From the NCBI GenBank assembly GCA_910589415.1, contig OU342637.1, positions 37,292,162 to 37,356,161 of the forward strand: DNA of 64,000 bases, read 5' to 3'. Positions within the stretch are counted from its first letter, which is position 1. Each line of letters begins with the position of its first letter. Shown piece by piece: positions 21,120 through 32,925 of the stretch. Under the pieces are notes generated by a model. That model saw nothing but the letters and a program-made list of their open reading frames with translations, had not been told where the DNA came from and ran no database searches. Source of the DNA: Malachius bipustulatus (lineage: Eukaryota; Arthropoda; Insecta; Coleoptera; Melyridae). Both the position numbers and the translations under genes were made by a program.

Positions 21120-21771
21120 CTTTGAACCGATAGAAAATGAATTTTTTGACATCTCCAAGACCGCCGCGATCAAAAATAAACTAAAGGCGGTGTTGCCACT
21201 TTCAGTAGATTTAATCTCCGAGGTGCAAAAAAGTGTCTTGAACTGTGACTTTTTTATTATTGTCGACATCTCTCCCCCTCCTTCCTCCCTCTTTCTTAAA
21301 GATTCCTCCTTTCTACGTCCCCCAAATTCGTCGCGATCAAAACTAAAATAAAGGTGGTGTTGCCACTTCAGATTTAATATCAGATGTGTGGAAAAGTGTC
21401 TGGAACTGACTTTTTTATTATTTTCGACGTTTCTCTGTCTCTCTCTTTATCTTACGCCTCCCCCTCCCTGTCTTTCTCCCCCCCAATATCGTCACGATCA
21501 AATGAAAGTAAAAGCAGTGTTTCCACTTGTAGATTTATCTCAGAGGTGGGAAAAAGTGTCCGGAACTGTGACATTTTCTATTGCTGTCGACATCTCTCCC
21601 TCTCCCCCACTTTCTCCAGTTCTCTCTCTATCTTTCTCTGTCAAGGATTCCTCCTTTCTACGTCCCCCAATACGGTCACGATCAAAACAAAAAAAGGTGG
21701 TGTTGCCACTTCAGATTTAATCTCAGATGTGTGGAAAAGTTTCTCGAACTGACTTTTTAATTATTGTTGAC

Positions 21772-21829
<58 letters not shown>

Positions 21830-22220
21830 AATCCTTTTACGCCCCCCAAAATCGTCTCGATCAAAAGTAAAGTAAAGGCAATGTTGCCACTTGTATATTT
21901 AAGCTCAGATGTGAGGAAAAGTGTCTTGAAAACGGTTTCTTTTTTTATTATTGTCGACATCTCTCTCTAAACGACTTCTCCTTTCTGCGCCCCTCAATAT
22001 CGTCTCGATCAAAATAAAAGTAAAAGCGATGTTGCCACTTGTAGATTTAATCTCAGATGTGAGGAAAAGTGTTTGGAAAACTGACTTTTCTATTATTGTC
22101 GAAATTTGTTTCTCTCTGTCTCCCTCACCGATTCCTCTTTACTACGTCCCGAAGATCGTCGCGATCAAAAATAAAGTAACGGCGGTGTTGCCACTTGCAG
22201 ATTTAGTCTCAGATATATGG
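21120..22220 (+). repeat. ~150-186-bp tandem repeat, GTTGCCACTT motif (about 7 copies)
   Basis: GTTGCCACTT (or a close variant) is found near 21192, 21358, 21516, 21702, 21882, 22030 and 22187. Each is preceded by CGATCAAAANTAAAGTAAAG and followed by AGATTTAATCTCAGATGTG, GGAAAAGTGTCTNGAACTG and a TTATTATTGTCGACATCTCTC tract. CT microsatellites have grown within several units, which explains the variable spacing. Two decayed outlying copies lie at 23215-23320. Confidence 0.92.
21774..21826 (+). repeat. (CT)n microsatellite, 53 bp
   Basis: A pure CT dinucleotide run grown from the CTCTCTC end of one ~165-bp repeat unit. Confidence 0.97.
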
Positions 22221-22329
22221 GGAAAAATTAATTTTCATCGTATGTTAATTTACCTGGAAGAAGAAAATGGACACTCTTCAAGAAAAGGCTATTCAATGTT
22301 TTTATCTATATCTCATAATAGCAGCTCGT

Positions 22330-22680
22330 GTAATATTTCGACCCTCCGGTATCTGTTACCTACACGCGAGGCTCCGGATCCCGTCCGGAAGGAGACGCCG
22401 CAAGAATGTGCCCCCGTCTGCTCCGCCGCTACCCGCCTCGGCCTCGCGTACAGTAATTAATGAAGTGAGGTAAGCTCGACCCGGGCCGGGAGAGAAGAGT
22501 TTTCCCGACCCTCGCGCTCGTAATGCGTGCCCCCACCCCCCCTCGATTGTGTTGTGTTATCAGCGTCGAATTACCTGTATAAAGCGAAGTTACTAAATCA
22601 CCCGAAAACTTAAACAACCTGTCTCGTCGCCGCCTCGATAACGCGTGGGGGCGGGGGCGATCGCGAAACTTTATATTGGT
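22330..22680 (+). other. GC-rich block with a consensus splice donor
   Basis: A sudden GC/CpG-rich stretch follows the array. GAAGTGAG|GTAAGC at about 22464-22477 is a good 5' splice site, and CTACACGCGAG|GCTCC about 100 bp earlier could be an acceptor. One frame, in the phase left by tmod exon 7, would add about 28 residues before a stop. I do not recognise it as a tropomodulin tail. It could equally be a non-coding exon or a regulatory element. Confidence 0.2.
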
Positions 22681-23210
22681 TTCGTTAAATTAAAATGATT
22701 TATCATCGGAGTGCGCTATAATAGTCGTGAACGAGCGGCCGGGATGATCTTTACCCCACCCACCCCCCGTTCCCCGAGTCATTAACATTAATTAACTGAC
22801 TACTTTTCGGACGGGAATTAACTGACAGGTGTCGGAGGGGTTCGTTGGTTGAAATATAATATAGTCTGGAATAATGGGACCTTTTAGTTATCTCCTTTGG
22901 GTGTTTCGGGTTTTGACGGGTAAACCGATGAAATACCGGAACTGGGACTGGGACGACTAATCTGGTTCTTTGATATGCGGGCGTTAATCATATTGTTATC
23001 CTGATCTACTTTGAAGGGTGGGGGTTGAAACAATTGAAACGGGATTATGATTGACTAACATCCAAAGCGTATGATGACTTCTTATACCGTTTCTTCGGGC
23101 GGGAAGACGCCGGGATGAATTTTTTTTTACACCCCTTGACGATGTCTCGATGAATCAACAGGTGTTGCTAATCCCATGATTTATCTTCCACGTTTCCGAT
23201 GGTCATTCAT
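22681..23210. other. Non-coding DNA, no feature seen
   Basis: GC-balanced to AT-rich unique sequence with no recognised exon or repeat. Confidence 0.35.
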
Positions 23211-23212
23211 TA

Positions 23213-23325
23213 CAATGTTGCCGCTTGTATATTTAATCGCAGAGGCAGAAGGGAAAAAATTTCAAAGGAGCGCATATACAAAAAAAATATATAAAGGCCG
23301 TGTTGCCACATGTACATACACCACA
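23213..23325 (+). repeat. Decayed copies of the GTTGCCACTT repeat
   Basis: GTTGCCGCTTGTATATTTAA near 23218 and GTTGCCACATGTACAT near 23302 match the 21.1-22.2 kb array. They lie about 1 kb beyond its end. Confidence 0.6.
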
Positions 23326-24120
23326 TTTACATAATCACACGCGTATAGAAAAGTTATTTTTAATGACCGTTTAGTATCGGCCACGTATTTTCTACGTTCT
23401 TACCTGAGCTGGAAGTTTGACGCACGATCCTAGCTCGAGTGCGGAATAATCGAGTAACATGGTAACCTTTTTTTCTTGAACTTTGAAGCTTTAAAGTGTG
23501 TCTTATTTTTATTTTCGCTTAAGTGTTGCTGCTTCAATTATTTATTTAAGTGTCAGATATCGCTTAAAACCACCAGGTAAAGGGCTTTTAATGTTTTTTT
23601 TTGCAGGAACGTCGCTTCATTATTTTTTCCTTGCCACAAGGACAGGAGTGTTTCTGTGTGTTAATTTTTTCACGACATGCTTTGCTGGCAATTTGTTTTT
23701 TTTTGCCATAGAAACACCCCTGTAACGAGGTCAGTCCACACGGTTCTAATTATGTTTTCGTTGCAGTTCGCGTAATACGCGTGACGAAGTTGCCCCGCAA
23801 TTATCTTGTGGGCTACATCCGAGCTTGAGGTCGTCGCGCACGCGCCGAGTGGAAGCTGCCGCTTGAAGTCGAGTCATTCAGTTTTATTTTAACTCTTTTA
23901 CATTTGTAAGTTATTATTATTATTATTATTATTGTTCTTGTTTCAGAGCGCAGGAATGAGAATCGGTTCTTGCATCTCTCCTCCCCCCCCTCCCCCCAAT
24001 CTAGCATATCTTTCCCCTTCTCTGCTCAAATCCTGAGCCACCAGACTTCTTCTAGTTCTGCCTGCCTCCTTAATTTGATATACTGAACACTCGACCTCTC
24101 CTGAATCAATCTACCCCATC
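23326..24120. other. Non-coding DNA with TTA microsatellite
   Basis: No exon is supported. A (TTA)n run lies at about 23910-23931 and C-rich tracts begin near 23978. Confidence 0.4.
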
Positions 24121-24132
24121 ACTGTATCAATT

Positions 24133-24276
24133 CCCCCCCCCCCCCCCTCACCCCGCTTTCCTTTGAAAGGGATCTTCGGAAATGTCTCACAGTTTTGGGA
24201 GACTTTTATAAATTTTACATTTTTTTTTCATGTAAACATGAGTGAAAATATTTGTGTTTGGGGGGGGGGGGGGGGG
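24133..24276. repeat. C15 run followed by G17 run
   Basis: A run of 15 C at 24133-24147 and a run of 17 G at 24260-24276, about 112 bp apart, could form a GC hairpin or intermolecular G-quadruplex. Run lengths in an assembly are unreliable at such homopolymers. Confidence 0.85.
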
Positions 24277-25150
24277 TATTAAAGAGGACGTTCTCAGGTT
24301 TTCCTCCAATTTTTAAAACATTTTTAACGTTATTATTTCCTAATCTAGGGTATTATTATCATATGCCAGAAAAAAGGGAAGGGGGAAGGGTAACGGATAA
24401 TTTAAAACACAGTTTTTTGAAATGGTTTGGAAGATTTGGGAGGTTCGATTTATTTTTATGAAAACGGGGGAATTAGATGTCTTTTAAATAAGGGAAGGTT
24501 TGAAATTCGCAAAAAAAAATAGGGGATGGAGCAAATTTGATAGTTGTGGGTGGGGTTTCTAAATACCCCGACTGTAGAGGTTTTAAATTTATAGTAGTTC
24601 AAAATGTTATGGGGGGATGTTTTGCTCGCTAATTTGGGGGAGGAGGAGGAGGTTTCAAGTTTATAAAAATAGAAGATCATTTATGGGATATTTTGACTTA
24701 CCGTAACAGGGGAGGTTTGAATGCTTTCGCCCGGGGAGGGGGTGAATTTTTAAAATAATCAGTTTTCAAAAATTCATCTTGTGGGGAGGTTTTAAAGAAC
24801 TCGTGGAGAATACAAACAGATTTTTACAAGGGGGGGAGCCCAATTAAATAACATTATCAAGGAGGTTTTTTTTTTAAATTTCCTTTTTAAAAATTGGGGA
24901 TTCAGAAATTTTATTTGGGGAGAAATACCGGAGGGGGGGAGGTTACACGATCGAAAATCTTATTCTCGAGTGGGATCAATAATAGTGTTTGTTGGTAGGG
25001 ATGACCAATTTTTGATGATGGGGGGGAGGGGAAGATGCTCTGAACGGGCAGAAGGAAGGCGGTTATAACGGCTTTATGATGCAGGGGAGTCATGGGAAGG
25101 TTAAAAAAAAACTGGAAAATAAAATCAAGGAGGGGGGTCTAAGGTTCTCT
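24277..25150 (+). repeat. G-rich irregular repeat (GGGGAGGTTTNAA units)
   Basis: Phrases such as GGGGAGGTTTGAA, GGGGAGGTTTTAAAG, GGAGGAGGAGGAGG and GGGGGAGG recur every 40-70 bp on the + strand, separated by T- and A-rich DNA. The strand asymmetry (G on one strand) is strong for almost 900 bp. I read it as an old, degenerate short-unit repeat that makes this strand prone to G-quadruplexes. Confidence 0.6.
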
Positions 25151-25725
25151 CGTCTAAGGGTGAGGGATTTAGCGGGAGGGGGTTGGAAAGAAGTAGAACG
25201 ATTCGCATTTCTGCGCTGCGACAATGTTTTTAGTTTTGTAGGAACTAGATGTTATTTCGCCAGTCCGAAATTGAGTCTTGTGTCGTCCGTCGTCCGATTT
25301 TCGGGCCACGTCCGCCTTCACTGATCAAATTTTCATCTGATTTTATTTTCTTGTAATTTTTTTTTCATGAATTTGACAACAAACTTTCGTTTAATTTTTT
25401 TTTAATGAAGTAGAGGCGGTAATTTTTTTCCACATACAGGGGTGTTTCCGAGATTCTCGCCCAGTTCGGGGTATCACCCTTAGGTGGTAGGAGAATCCCG
25501 GAATGCTCGGGACCGACGACACAATTTTGATTATGAAAATTAACGGATCGAAACATAAAAATGATTGTGATAATAATTGAAAAATCATTTTGTCTGGAAC
25601 TAGCGGAGGTGAGCTAGTGTAATAGTTCTTAAGGGTAAATTAGACATATTTTAATAATAAATTTTATTATTATTATTATTTCTTCTGTAAATATTGTTTA
25701 GCGATGTTGTCTAGTGTTAGTTTTT
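25151..25725. other. Non-coding DNA, no feature seen
   Basis: Mixed sequence with a CG-rich patch near 25195-25320 and a TTA run at 25662-25680. No supportable exon. Confidence 0.35.
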
Positions 25726-25727
25726 AA

Positions 25728-25776
25728 TGTTAATGTTAACGTTAGCGCTAGCGCTAGTGCTAGTGCTAGTGCTAGG
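25728..25776 (+). repeat. GCTAGT hexamer repeat
   Basis: TTAATGTTAACGTTAGCG passes into GCTAGC and then GCTAGTGCTAGTGCTAG. The same GCTAGTGCTAGTGCTAGT occurs at about 38681-38699. Confidence 0.85.
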
Positions 25777-26660
25777 AAATAGTCGTGGTATATGTATGTG
25801 TCAGCTTTCCCCGCTTTCTCATTCTCCGACTGATCGGGATCACTTTTCAATATTTCTCATTGTTTATTTTACTCTTCTTTCGAATCGACTCGAAATAGCT
25901 TTTTTCACGATCAATCAATAGTAATGAAGTAATGACGTTTCATTAGAATTTTTGATGCCACTGTCACTGTCACTGTCACTACCACCACCACCATATTTAG
26001 ATTAACGATAATCATAACAAGCGGTTTTTAATTATTATGATACGTACCTATGTAATTGATGACAACTGTTACTTTCAAGCGCCATTTTCTGGCAATTTTC
26101 ACGTCAGAAGTGGGATATATCTTGATTCAGTTGATTCGCTCATAATTATGTAATAAATCGTCGCGTCCTCTTCTAGTTTTAGGTGAACTTAATAGGACGT
26201 ACGTTTGATGGACGTGTATGTACATAATATGCAATACATATTTGATTATGAGGTATAATACATTACATAGTAATAATTGATGATCGCTTGTTATTATGTA
26301 GATATTTATTTTAAATTACTTAACATAAAGAATGAGTACCTAAGTATGTTATTGAATTTTATTGGGATTTTTTTATATTTTTGTTGGTAATAATAGTAAC
26401 GTCACAGTTTTATTGTAAATATTATTTATGTATGTGTACCTATCTACTAATTAAATAATTAATTAATCATTACGATTACTATGTATAACTTCATTAGTAT
26501 TGATGAATGTAATTATCCATCGCGCTATGTTTAATTAAAATATTTAGATAATTTTACTCTATTTACGACTCACCCCATCTGTGCACTTGCATTGTATGTA
26601 GAAGTAGATTAAATGAAATCTTCTTATTGTAATTTACACAAAATAAAAAATTCATATTAA
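25777..26660. other. AT-rich DNA with short microsatellites
   Basis: A CACTGT and then CAC repeat lies at 25960-25995. The rest is AT-rich with many TTAATTAATT words, and no gene is seen. Confidence 0.4.
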
Positions 26661-26676
26661 TAATTGTTTTAATTAT

Positions 26677-27190
26677 TTATTTAACTTGCCGCATAAGCAG
26701 ATTGAAACGACTAGCGACCTCTCTTTTCCAGCGACCGTACTTAGAAAATCGAGCTCTGCTTATGATTCCATAATGAGTAGATACCGCGTAACAAGCAAAC
26801 AGTGACCTAAAACGTGTGTAGTTTAAAATGTTTGGAGAAGGGTCAAGCGCAAATAAAAGATCCAATTAAATAAAAAAAAGAGGGAAAGTGACGCGAATCT
26901 CTGATAGGTCATCTAGAGAGTCACCTGAGTTAAGAGGGTCGGGTTATTTGCTAAAGATGACATAATAGTGACGACGAAGGGATAGCAGCCAGGAAGGAGG
27001 AAAGATATAGGAGGAACTACGAGAACCGCGAACCTGATCTAACCGTGCTTTATTTAAAGAGTCCGAGCTATCTTTATAACGCGACATAGAAGAAAACTCG
27101 CGTTCAATAAATGTGTAATTAAACGAAGTAACGAGCAAGAATTTTGAGTTTTTTGACGTAGAGCCGGATGCCATTAAACTCGTCATGGCG
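26677..27190 (-). other. Coding-like texture on the minus strand, possible transposon ORF remnant
   Basis: Read on the minus strand, 27186-26944 gives 80 codons starting MTSLMASGSTSKNSKFLLVT and including SMSRYKDSSDSLNKARLDQV. After a stop, 26865-26677 gives 62 codons with YTRFRSLFACYAVSTHYG. The sequence here is free of the homopolymer runs seen all around and is GC-balanced. I recognise no family. A decayed retroelement gag-like frame or a lost exon are possible; chance is also possible. Confidence 0.2.
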
Positions 27191-27289
27191 CCCAGAAAAA
27201 AACTCTCAGTATCTCAGGTAAATTATGAGTTGCGGAATCAAAAATTGAAACCTGATTTTACCTTTTTTGATATGAACGTAAAAAAATTT

Positions 27290-28650
27290 AATATTTTTCG
27301 CACTTTTGGTTGCTATTTTAGAGTATCGTTTAGCAACTTACGAGCCCTGGTAAATTAATGCGTAAAACCGTTCTCAATTTGAGAATTTTCCAATTTTTAG
27401 ATGTTTTTGGTAAAAATTTCAACCATAAATTGGTGACTTGGTAACTTTCACTTTCTGCAAAATTCAAATTTGTTTTTTGATCAGGAAGGGCCTTTTTTGA
27501 GTGGTCGGAATGTTTGAAATTTTTTATTTTATTTTTTACATTTTTAAAAGCCACCTTGAGGAATTCAAAATATCAGCTAGATTAGTTTCCATGGAATATC
27601 AAAAAATTCATTTAGTCGCTTTGAATGTGCAATTTTTGAAAAAATCGGAAAAATTTTTCGACAATAAATTGTCAAAAAACTTGCATTTTTGAAATTGATT
27701 GATTTAATTTTTTTTCTAATTTAGAAATCAATTTGGGCCATTTTTCTTCAATAAAACATTTCATACCTTTAATTAAATGTTTTAAATGTTTTGTCATAAA
27801 TTGCCATACCTAATGGCTACATTTTTGAAACTGAATTGTTTTACTGTATTTGCCAATTTTTGAAAAAAAAAATTACAATTATTTTCAACGCTAAATTGCT
27901 AATAAACTTTCATTTTTGAAAGGTATTTTTTTACGTTTTTTTTTTCCAATTTGGGGAAGATTTGGGGGACTTGAAATATAAGTTTAGGGAGTGTTCCATG
28001 GAAAATCATTTATTTTATAAATTTTTTTTGATATGAATGTTTTTGTTACGAATTTTCTTCATTTTTGAAAGCCCAATTTGGGCCAATTTCGAACCCCAGG
28101 AGCTCCCAATATCAACGCAATCAGTGTTCTAAGAAAAAACAGAAATTTTGATTCGAAAAAAAATTAGAATGGTTATTTCTGACGATAAAATGCGAGAAAA
28201 CTTGTTCATTTTTGAAAGTACAAGTTTTTACGTATTTTCTCTAATTTTGAGCAAATTTTGACCTCTTTTGAGCCTTGAAGGTCTTCTTAAAATATCAGTT
28301 CAATGAGTATACCATGGAAAATCATAAAATTAATTAATTTATTTTAAATATCAGCACTTTTTGGAAAAATACATAGAAATTTTGGACCATAAATCGCGAG
28401 AAAAGCTTTTTTTAGATTTGATGTTTTTCCCCAATTTTTGAGAGACAATTTGGGCCACTTTCGAGCCCCAGGAGCTCCAAGTATCAGTTGAATTTGTGTT
28501 CTGTTTTATTAATTTTGAATATACCTACGCATTTTTGAAAATAAAAATTGTATTTATAAAAATTTCGATCATAAATTGCCCAAAAGACCCCTTGAACGTT
28601 TTTTACAAATTTTTTAGGACGTCCTAATTTGGGTCTTCTGTAAAATGAAT
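27290..28650 (+). repeat. Diverged repeat array with AATTTGGGCCA and CAGGAGCTCC motifs
   Basis: AATTTGGGCCANTTTCGA...CCCCAGGAGCTCCNANTATCA occurs near 28075-28115 and 28447-28487, with weaker forms near 27545-27570, 27955-27990 and 28260-28300 (each ending in AAATATCAGNT and then a CCATGGAA[AT]ATCA phrase). The spacing is roughly 185 or 370 bp. CATTTTTGAAA recurs in every unit. Old and well diverged. Confidence 0.65.
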
Positions 28651-29555
28651 CAATAAAATCGAAGGTGGATTAGATCCCTGAGGGACTCCAGTTTATTATT
28701 CTTCTGATAAAAATCCATTGCGTCTAGCAAAATTTTTGCTACATTATTAGGTCAATTAGAGGAATAAATTCTGCCTAACTTACGTCTAAAGGGAGCAAAA
28801 AAAAAGATCGAAGATGAATTAGATCCCCGAGGGACGCCAGTAGTCTGCCAAAAAACTTGAGGAAAAAAACGAAGGTAACAGATTCAGTCCCCGAGGGATT
28901 CCCTTTTATCAAGAATTTCGATCTGGGGACGAGCACATTGTTCCCAAATTGTTAAAGCCGGTTATTTAATTCGTTCTAGGTCGCTATTAAGACGCGAATA
29001 AATAAAATCGGAGGTACGTTAGATCCCTGAGGGTCTACAGTTTATTATTTTTCTGATAAAAAGTCATTATTGTGATAAGAATAAAATTTGCCACGTTATC
29101 AGGTCGATTAGAGGAATAAATTCGGTCTAACTTGCATCTAAAACGAGCAAAAAAATATCGAAAATGGATTAGATCCCCGAGGGACTCCTATTATTGCTTC
29201 GAACGAATTGCTTCCAAATTATCAAGTCTATTAGTGGGAAACTCGCTTGCTAGAAGATGAAGTAGAAAGATTTGATCCCTCAAAGGGTTCTGAAATAGTT
29301 GATGCAAATTCTGTCCAACTCGCATTTGATAGATTGCCAAAAATGTTCAAGAAAAAAAAACTAAGGTAACAGATTAATCCCTGAGGGACTCCTTTTTATC
29401 AATCGTTTCAATCTGGGAACGAGCATTATTAAGGCCGTTCATTTAATTCGTGGCTGGGTTATTAAAACACGAACCAATAAGATCGAAGGTGGATTAGATC
29501 CCTGAGGGACTCCAAATATGATTTTATAGCGAATTGTTTCCAAATTGTTGGACCT
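28650..29555 (-). repeat. Minus-oriented array carrying the GVPQG reverse-transcriptase motif
   Basis: GATCCCTGAGGGACTCCAG and variants recur at about 28671, 28820, 28883, 29023, 29171, 29280, 29374 and 29497. On the minus strand this is CTGGAGTCCCTCAGGGATC, reading (T)GVPQGS. It is followed in several copies by a segment that reads N-P-P-S-[IF], as in the plus-strand array starting at 30.54 kb. The spacing of about 60-150 bp is irregular. GVPQGS is the conserved motif of non-LTR retrotransposon reverse transcriptases; no other RT motif (for example YxDD) survives. The arrangement fits a tandem array grown from a small RT-gene fragment. Confidence 0.75.
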
Positions 29556-30540
29556 ATGACTATGGGTTAACTTGCTTTGTATTAGAAGGAAGATCAGGGA
29601 AGTAGGAGGTGGTATGGTATAGATAAATCCAGGAGATTTACTTTTATGTAGGTACTTGTTAGCTTATCCAATAAGTAAACAGGTAAAATCCCCTTCTCCC
29701 TTCTGCCTGACGAACGAAATCTGGAATTAATCATTTTCCCGACAAAAGTTTCAACGGTGATCCGAAACAATAAACGTCGTCTGTGCGGGACCTCCAATTA
29801 TTATTACCGTAATCCGAAAAGTTACCACCCCACCCCGCTTTAGTAATTTATATGCAAATTGTTTATCCTTGCTTGGTCCAGAGAGGAAACGCTAAGAAAA
29901 TGTCAATGTTCCAAGTTTTAAATAAGCTGTCACTGACTCCATTTAGGAAGTATAATTACAAATTGTCCCCGACTTAATCTCGGAGACTTTAATGGAGGTT
30001 CCGTCTAGCATCTGAAATGTCGTTTTAATGGAGTAACTTGAGGATCAGCTCGGGGTCATAATCTCAAATAATTTCATCACATCACGAAGAAAAAATCCCT
30101 CGGCCGCCGCCGCCACCATACTGTCGGATCGCATTAGGAATCTGCACGTGATTCCCCGGAGGGATGAGCGGGATTAGAGATAAGGACGACCCGGTGACTC
30201 GGGGAGCTTTCTCTTGAAGCCAGGACGTTCACCTTCGACCAATATGATAACCTGACGGCCGGCCAAACTGAAACGATGAGTCATGGCGTTCGCGATTGAT
30301 GGATTCTAGAGGGAAAACTATTGATCCAACGAGTTTTCCGCGGTGGCGATGGAAGTAGAAGTGTGTGTGCAGGTTGGAGGTTGGAGGTGGAAACTGGAAC
30401 GGGGCGCGGACGAAATTATATTTAGTCACCTGCAATATCAATTGAACGTTCTAATAAAAATTTTTGGAGACAAAAACGAGACTCTTTCAATCTTCTTGAT
30501 AATAATTTAATTTTGCAGAATGTGTCATGTCAATTTTGAT
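29556..30540. other. Unique DNA between the two oppositely oriented arrays
   Basis: GC-balanced unique sequence (for example CGGCCGCCGCCGCCACC near 30100 and GCGGTGGCGATGGAAG near 30340). No exon with good splice sites was recognised. Its complexity differs from both flanking arrays, and it may be ancestral regulatory DNA. Confidence 0.35.
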
Positions 30541-32925
30541 CAAAAATCGAGTCCCTCATGGATATTATTATTCACTGTCAATTTTTCAGCAAACCGAATT
30601 CCTTGATTCGGCGTTCCTCAGGAACCCATTCACATGATGGAATCGACACGATGGGTAAAATCTCTGGATTCCCTCAGGAGTATAATCTGATACCGATCGT
30701 GTTACTTGAATTTTTTTGCAAGCTACGCAGGTTTTATAAAAAAGAGTCCCTCGGGGCTCTTCTACCTTCGACACTATTTATCATAATTTTTTTGAGCTGA
30801 TGAGAATTTTTCATTTCGATTAGAAAAGCCGGTAAAAATATTAACCCATTAACTGCTGGGAGTCCCCCAGGGATCTCATCTACCTTCGATATTATTGTTA
30901 TAAATTTATTGAATCCAGGGCCATCTTATGACGGGCTACTAAAAACGAGACTAAAAATAACTCTTCCGAAGAAAATAAACGGGGAAAGTGTAATTAACAA
31001 CAATAAAAAGTTCAGACCCCCAAAAGGCTTGGGCTTCAGGGTTACAGCCCCCTTAGCCCCGTGGTTAGGATGGCCCTATCGTGAGTTATTGAAGAGTTAT
31101 TGCGTGGTTTAAACTTCAATAATTTACTGCAAAATCGCTAAAAATATCAAGCCGATTGATTTTTACTGGAGTCCCTCAGGGATCCATTCCACCTTCGAAC
31201 TATTTACCTTCGAATTTTATGACGAACTAGTCATGAATTTCAGTAAAACTAGTTTTGCTTACACGATCTAAAAATGGAGTACCTCAGGGATCCATTCTCC
31301 ACCATCCAAAGTTTTTGCCTTCCTTTTCTAATAGACTCTGGACTAATGGAGATTTATTTGAAGACTGGAGTTCCTAGGAAATCAATTCTCAGACCCTTTA
31401 CTTCGCCTTTTTTATGAATCTGCCAGCCTATTAGTCAATTTTTGAATAAACTAATTGATTTGGAGCGTTCCAGGTGTTTGTTTTTCTCGAGGTTTTTCTT
31501 TTGGACTTTTTGTAGTCCCTCAGGGATCCATTACACTTACTCCATTTTTTGCTAGTTTGAGCAACTTGTTCATTCGCCATATTTTCCTGAAAAGGGTCAT
31601 ATTTTACGTAATTGAGATTTATCAGCCAAATGGAGTGCCTCAAGGATTCATTCCGCCTTCATACTGTTTTTTTGGTATTTTTTTTCCAGACAAAGCGTCT
31701 TTGTTAGATTTTCATTTTCCTTATTTCGAAGAAAAGGACTATCGCTTGCGTAATGGAGACTTATCTTAAGACTGGGAGTACCTCAAGGACCAATTCTACC
31801 ATTCCAAATGTTTTTTCTTCAAATTTTTGCTACTCAGGGCACTTGAACAGGTTTACATTCACCTTTTTTTCAGGAAGGGAGTCATATTTTACGTGATTTG
31901 CGATTTATCAACCAAATGGAGTGCCTCAAGGATTCATTCCACCTTCATACTGTTTTTTTAGGATTTTTTTCCAGACAGAGCGTCTTGGTTAGATTTTCCT
32001 TTTACATATTTCGAAGAAAAGGACTATCGCTCACGTACTGGAGACCTGGAGTACCTCAAGGAGCAATTCTACCATTCAAACTGTTTTTCTTCTTCAATTT
32101 TTTGCTAGTTTGGGCTACTGGTTTGGGCTACACTGGTTTTATTTTGCCATATTATGTGGAAGAGGGCCATACTTTATGTAAATGAGATTTATCAGAAAAC
32201 TGGAGTGCCTCAAGGATTCAATCCACCTTCATACTGTTTTTCTTGGTATTTTTTTCCAGATCGAGCCCCTTTGGTTAGATTTTCCTTTTCCATATTTTGA
32301 CAAAAAGAGCTATCGCAGACTGGAGTACATCAAGGACCCATTTCACCACTCCAATAACATATTTAGAAAAAAGGGCTATCGCTTACGTACTAGAGACTTA
32401 TCGGAAGACTGGAGTACCTCAAGGACCAATTCTACCATTCCAAATGTTTTTTCCTTTCAATTTTTTGCTAGTTTTGGTTACTTGCACTGGTTTCCTTTCA
32501 CCATATTTTGTGAAAAAGGGCCATACTTTACGTAAATGAGATTTATTAGAAAACTGGAGTGCCTCAAGGATTCAATCAGCATTTAAACTATTTTTCTTGG
32601 TGTTTGTTTTTCAGATTGAACCCCTTGGTTAGATTTTCCTTTTCCATATTTTGAGAAAAAGGGCTATCGCCGCCGTAATGGAGACTTATCTTAAGACTGG
32701 AGTCCCTCAAGGACCAATTCCGCATACGAAATGTTACCTTTCCATTTTTTGCCAGACCGGGAAACTTGAATGAGTTTTTTCTCACCCTCACCATATTTTA
32801 TGTAGGTATAAGGGTCATACTTACTCATACGTACCTAAGATCATCTTGGATAAGAAACTTTTTCACAGATTCTTCCATAATGGACATTTACTGAAGCCTG
32901 GAGTCCCTCAGGGATCGCACATTCG
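30540..32925 (+). repeat. Plus-oriented array of ~90-150-bp units carrying the GVPQG motif (about 19 copies)
   Basis: The box TGGAGTNCCTCAAGGANCNA, reading GVPQG[SPF]I, appears near 30610, 30668, 30744, 30860, 31170, 31276, 31366, 31513, 31629, 31774, 31917, 32047, 32203, 32321, 32410, 32556, 32700 and 32902. Between boxes come TTCTACCATTCCAAATGTTTT, TTTTTGCTAGTTTNGG, CACCATATTTTG and AAAAAGGGC[TC]AT[AC]. In the best copies the frame reads LKTGVPQGPILPF, close to TGVPQGSILGPLLF of non-LTR reverse transcriptases. Units alternate between a ...GVPQGPILPF and a ...GVPQGFIPPSY type, a two-unit higher-order pattern of about 270-290 bp (31629, 31917, 32203; 31774, 32047). No unit is a complete gene. 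Confidence 0.9.

Noticed and set aside
21388..21720. Ser/Pro-rich ORFs around the CT tracts
   Set aside because: Serine and leucine runs are translations of CT microsatellites.
21951..22460. 169-codon plus-strand ORF
   Set aside because: It runs through repeat units and CT tracts and has no family likeness; it is a by-product of the tandem array.
31455..32539. Several ~100-codon ORFs at 31.4-32.5 kb as a membrane-protein gene
   Set aside because: Their hydrophobic residues come from T-rich repeat units, and the frame shifts between units; only the GVPQG box is meaningful.
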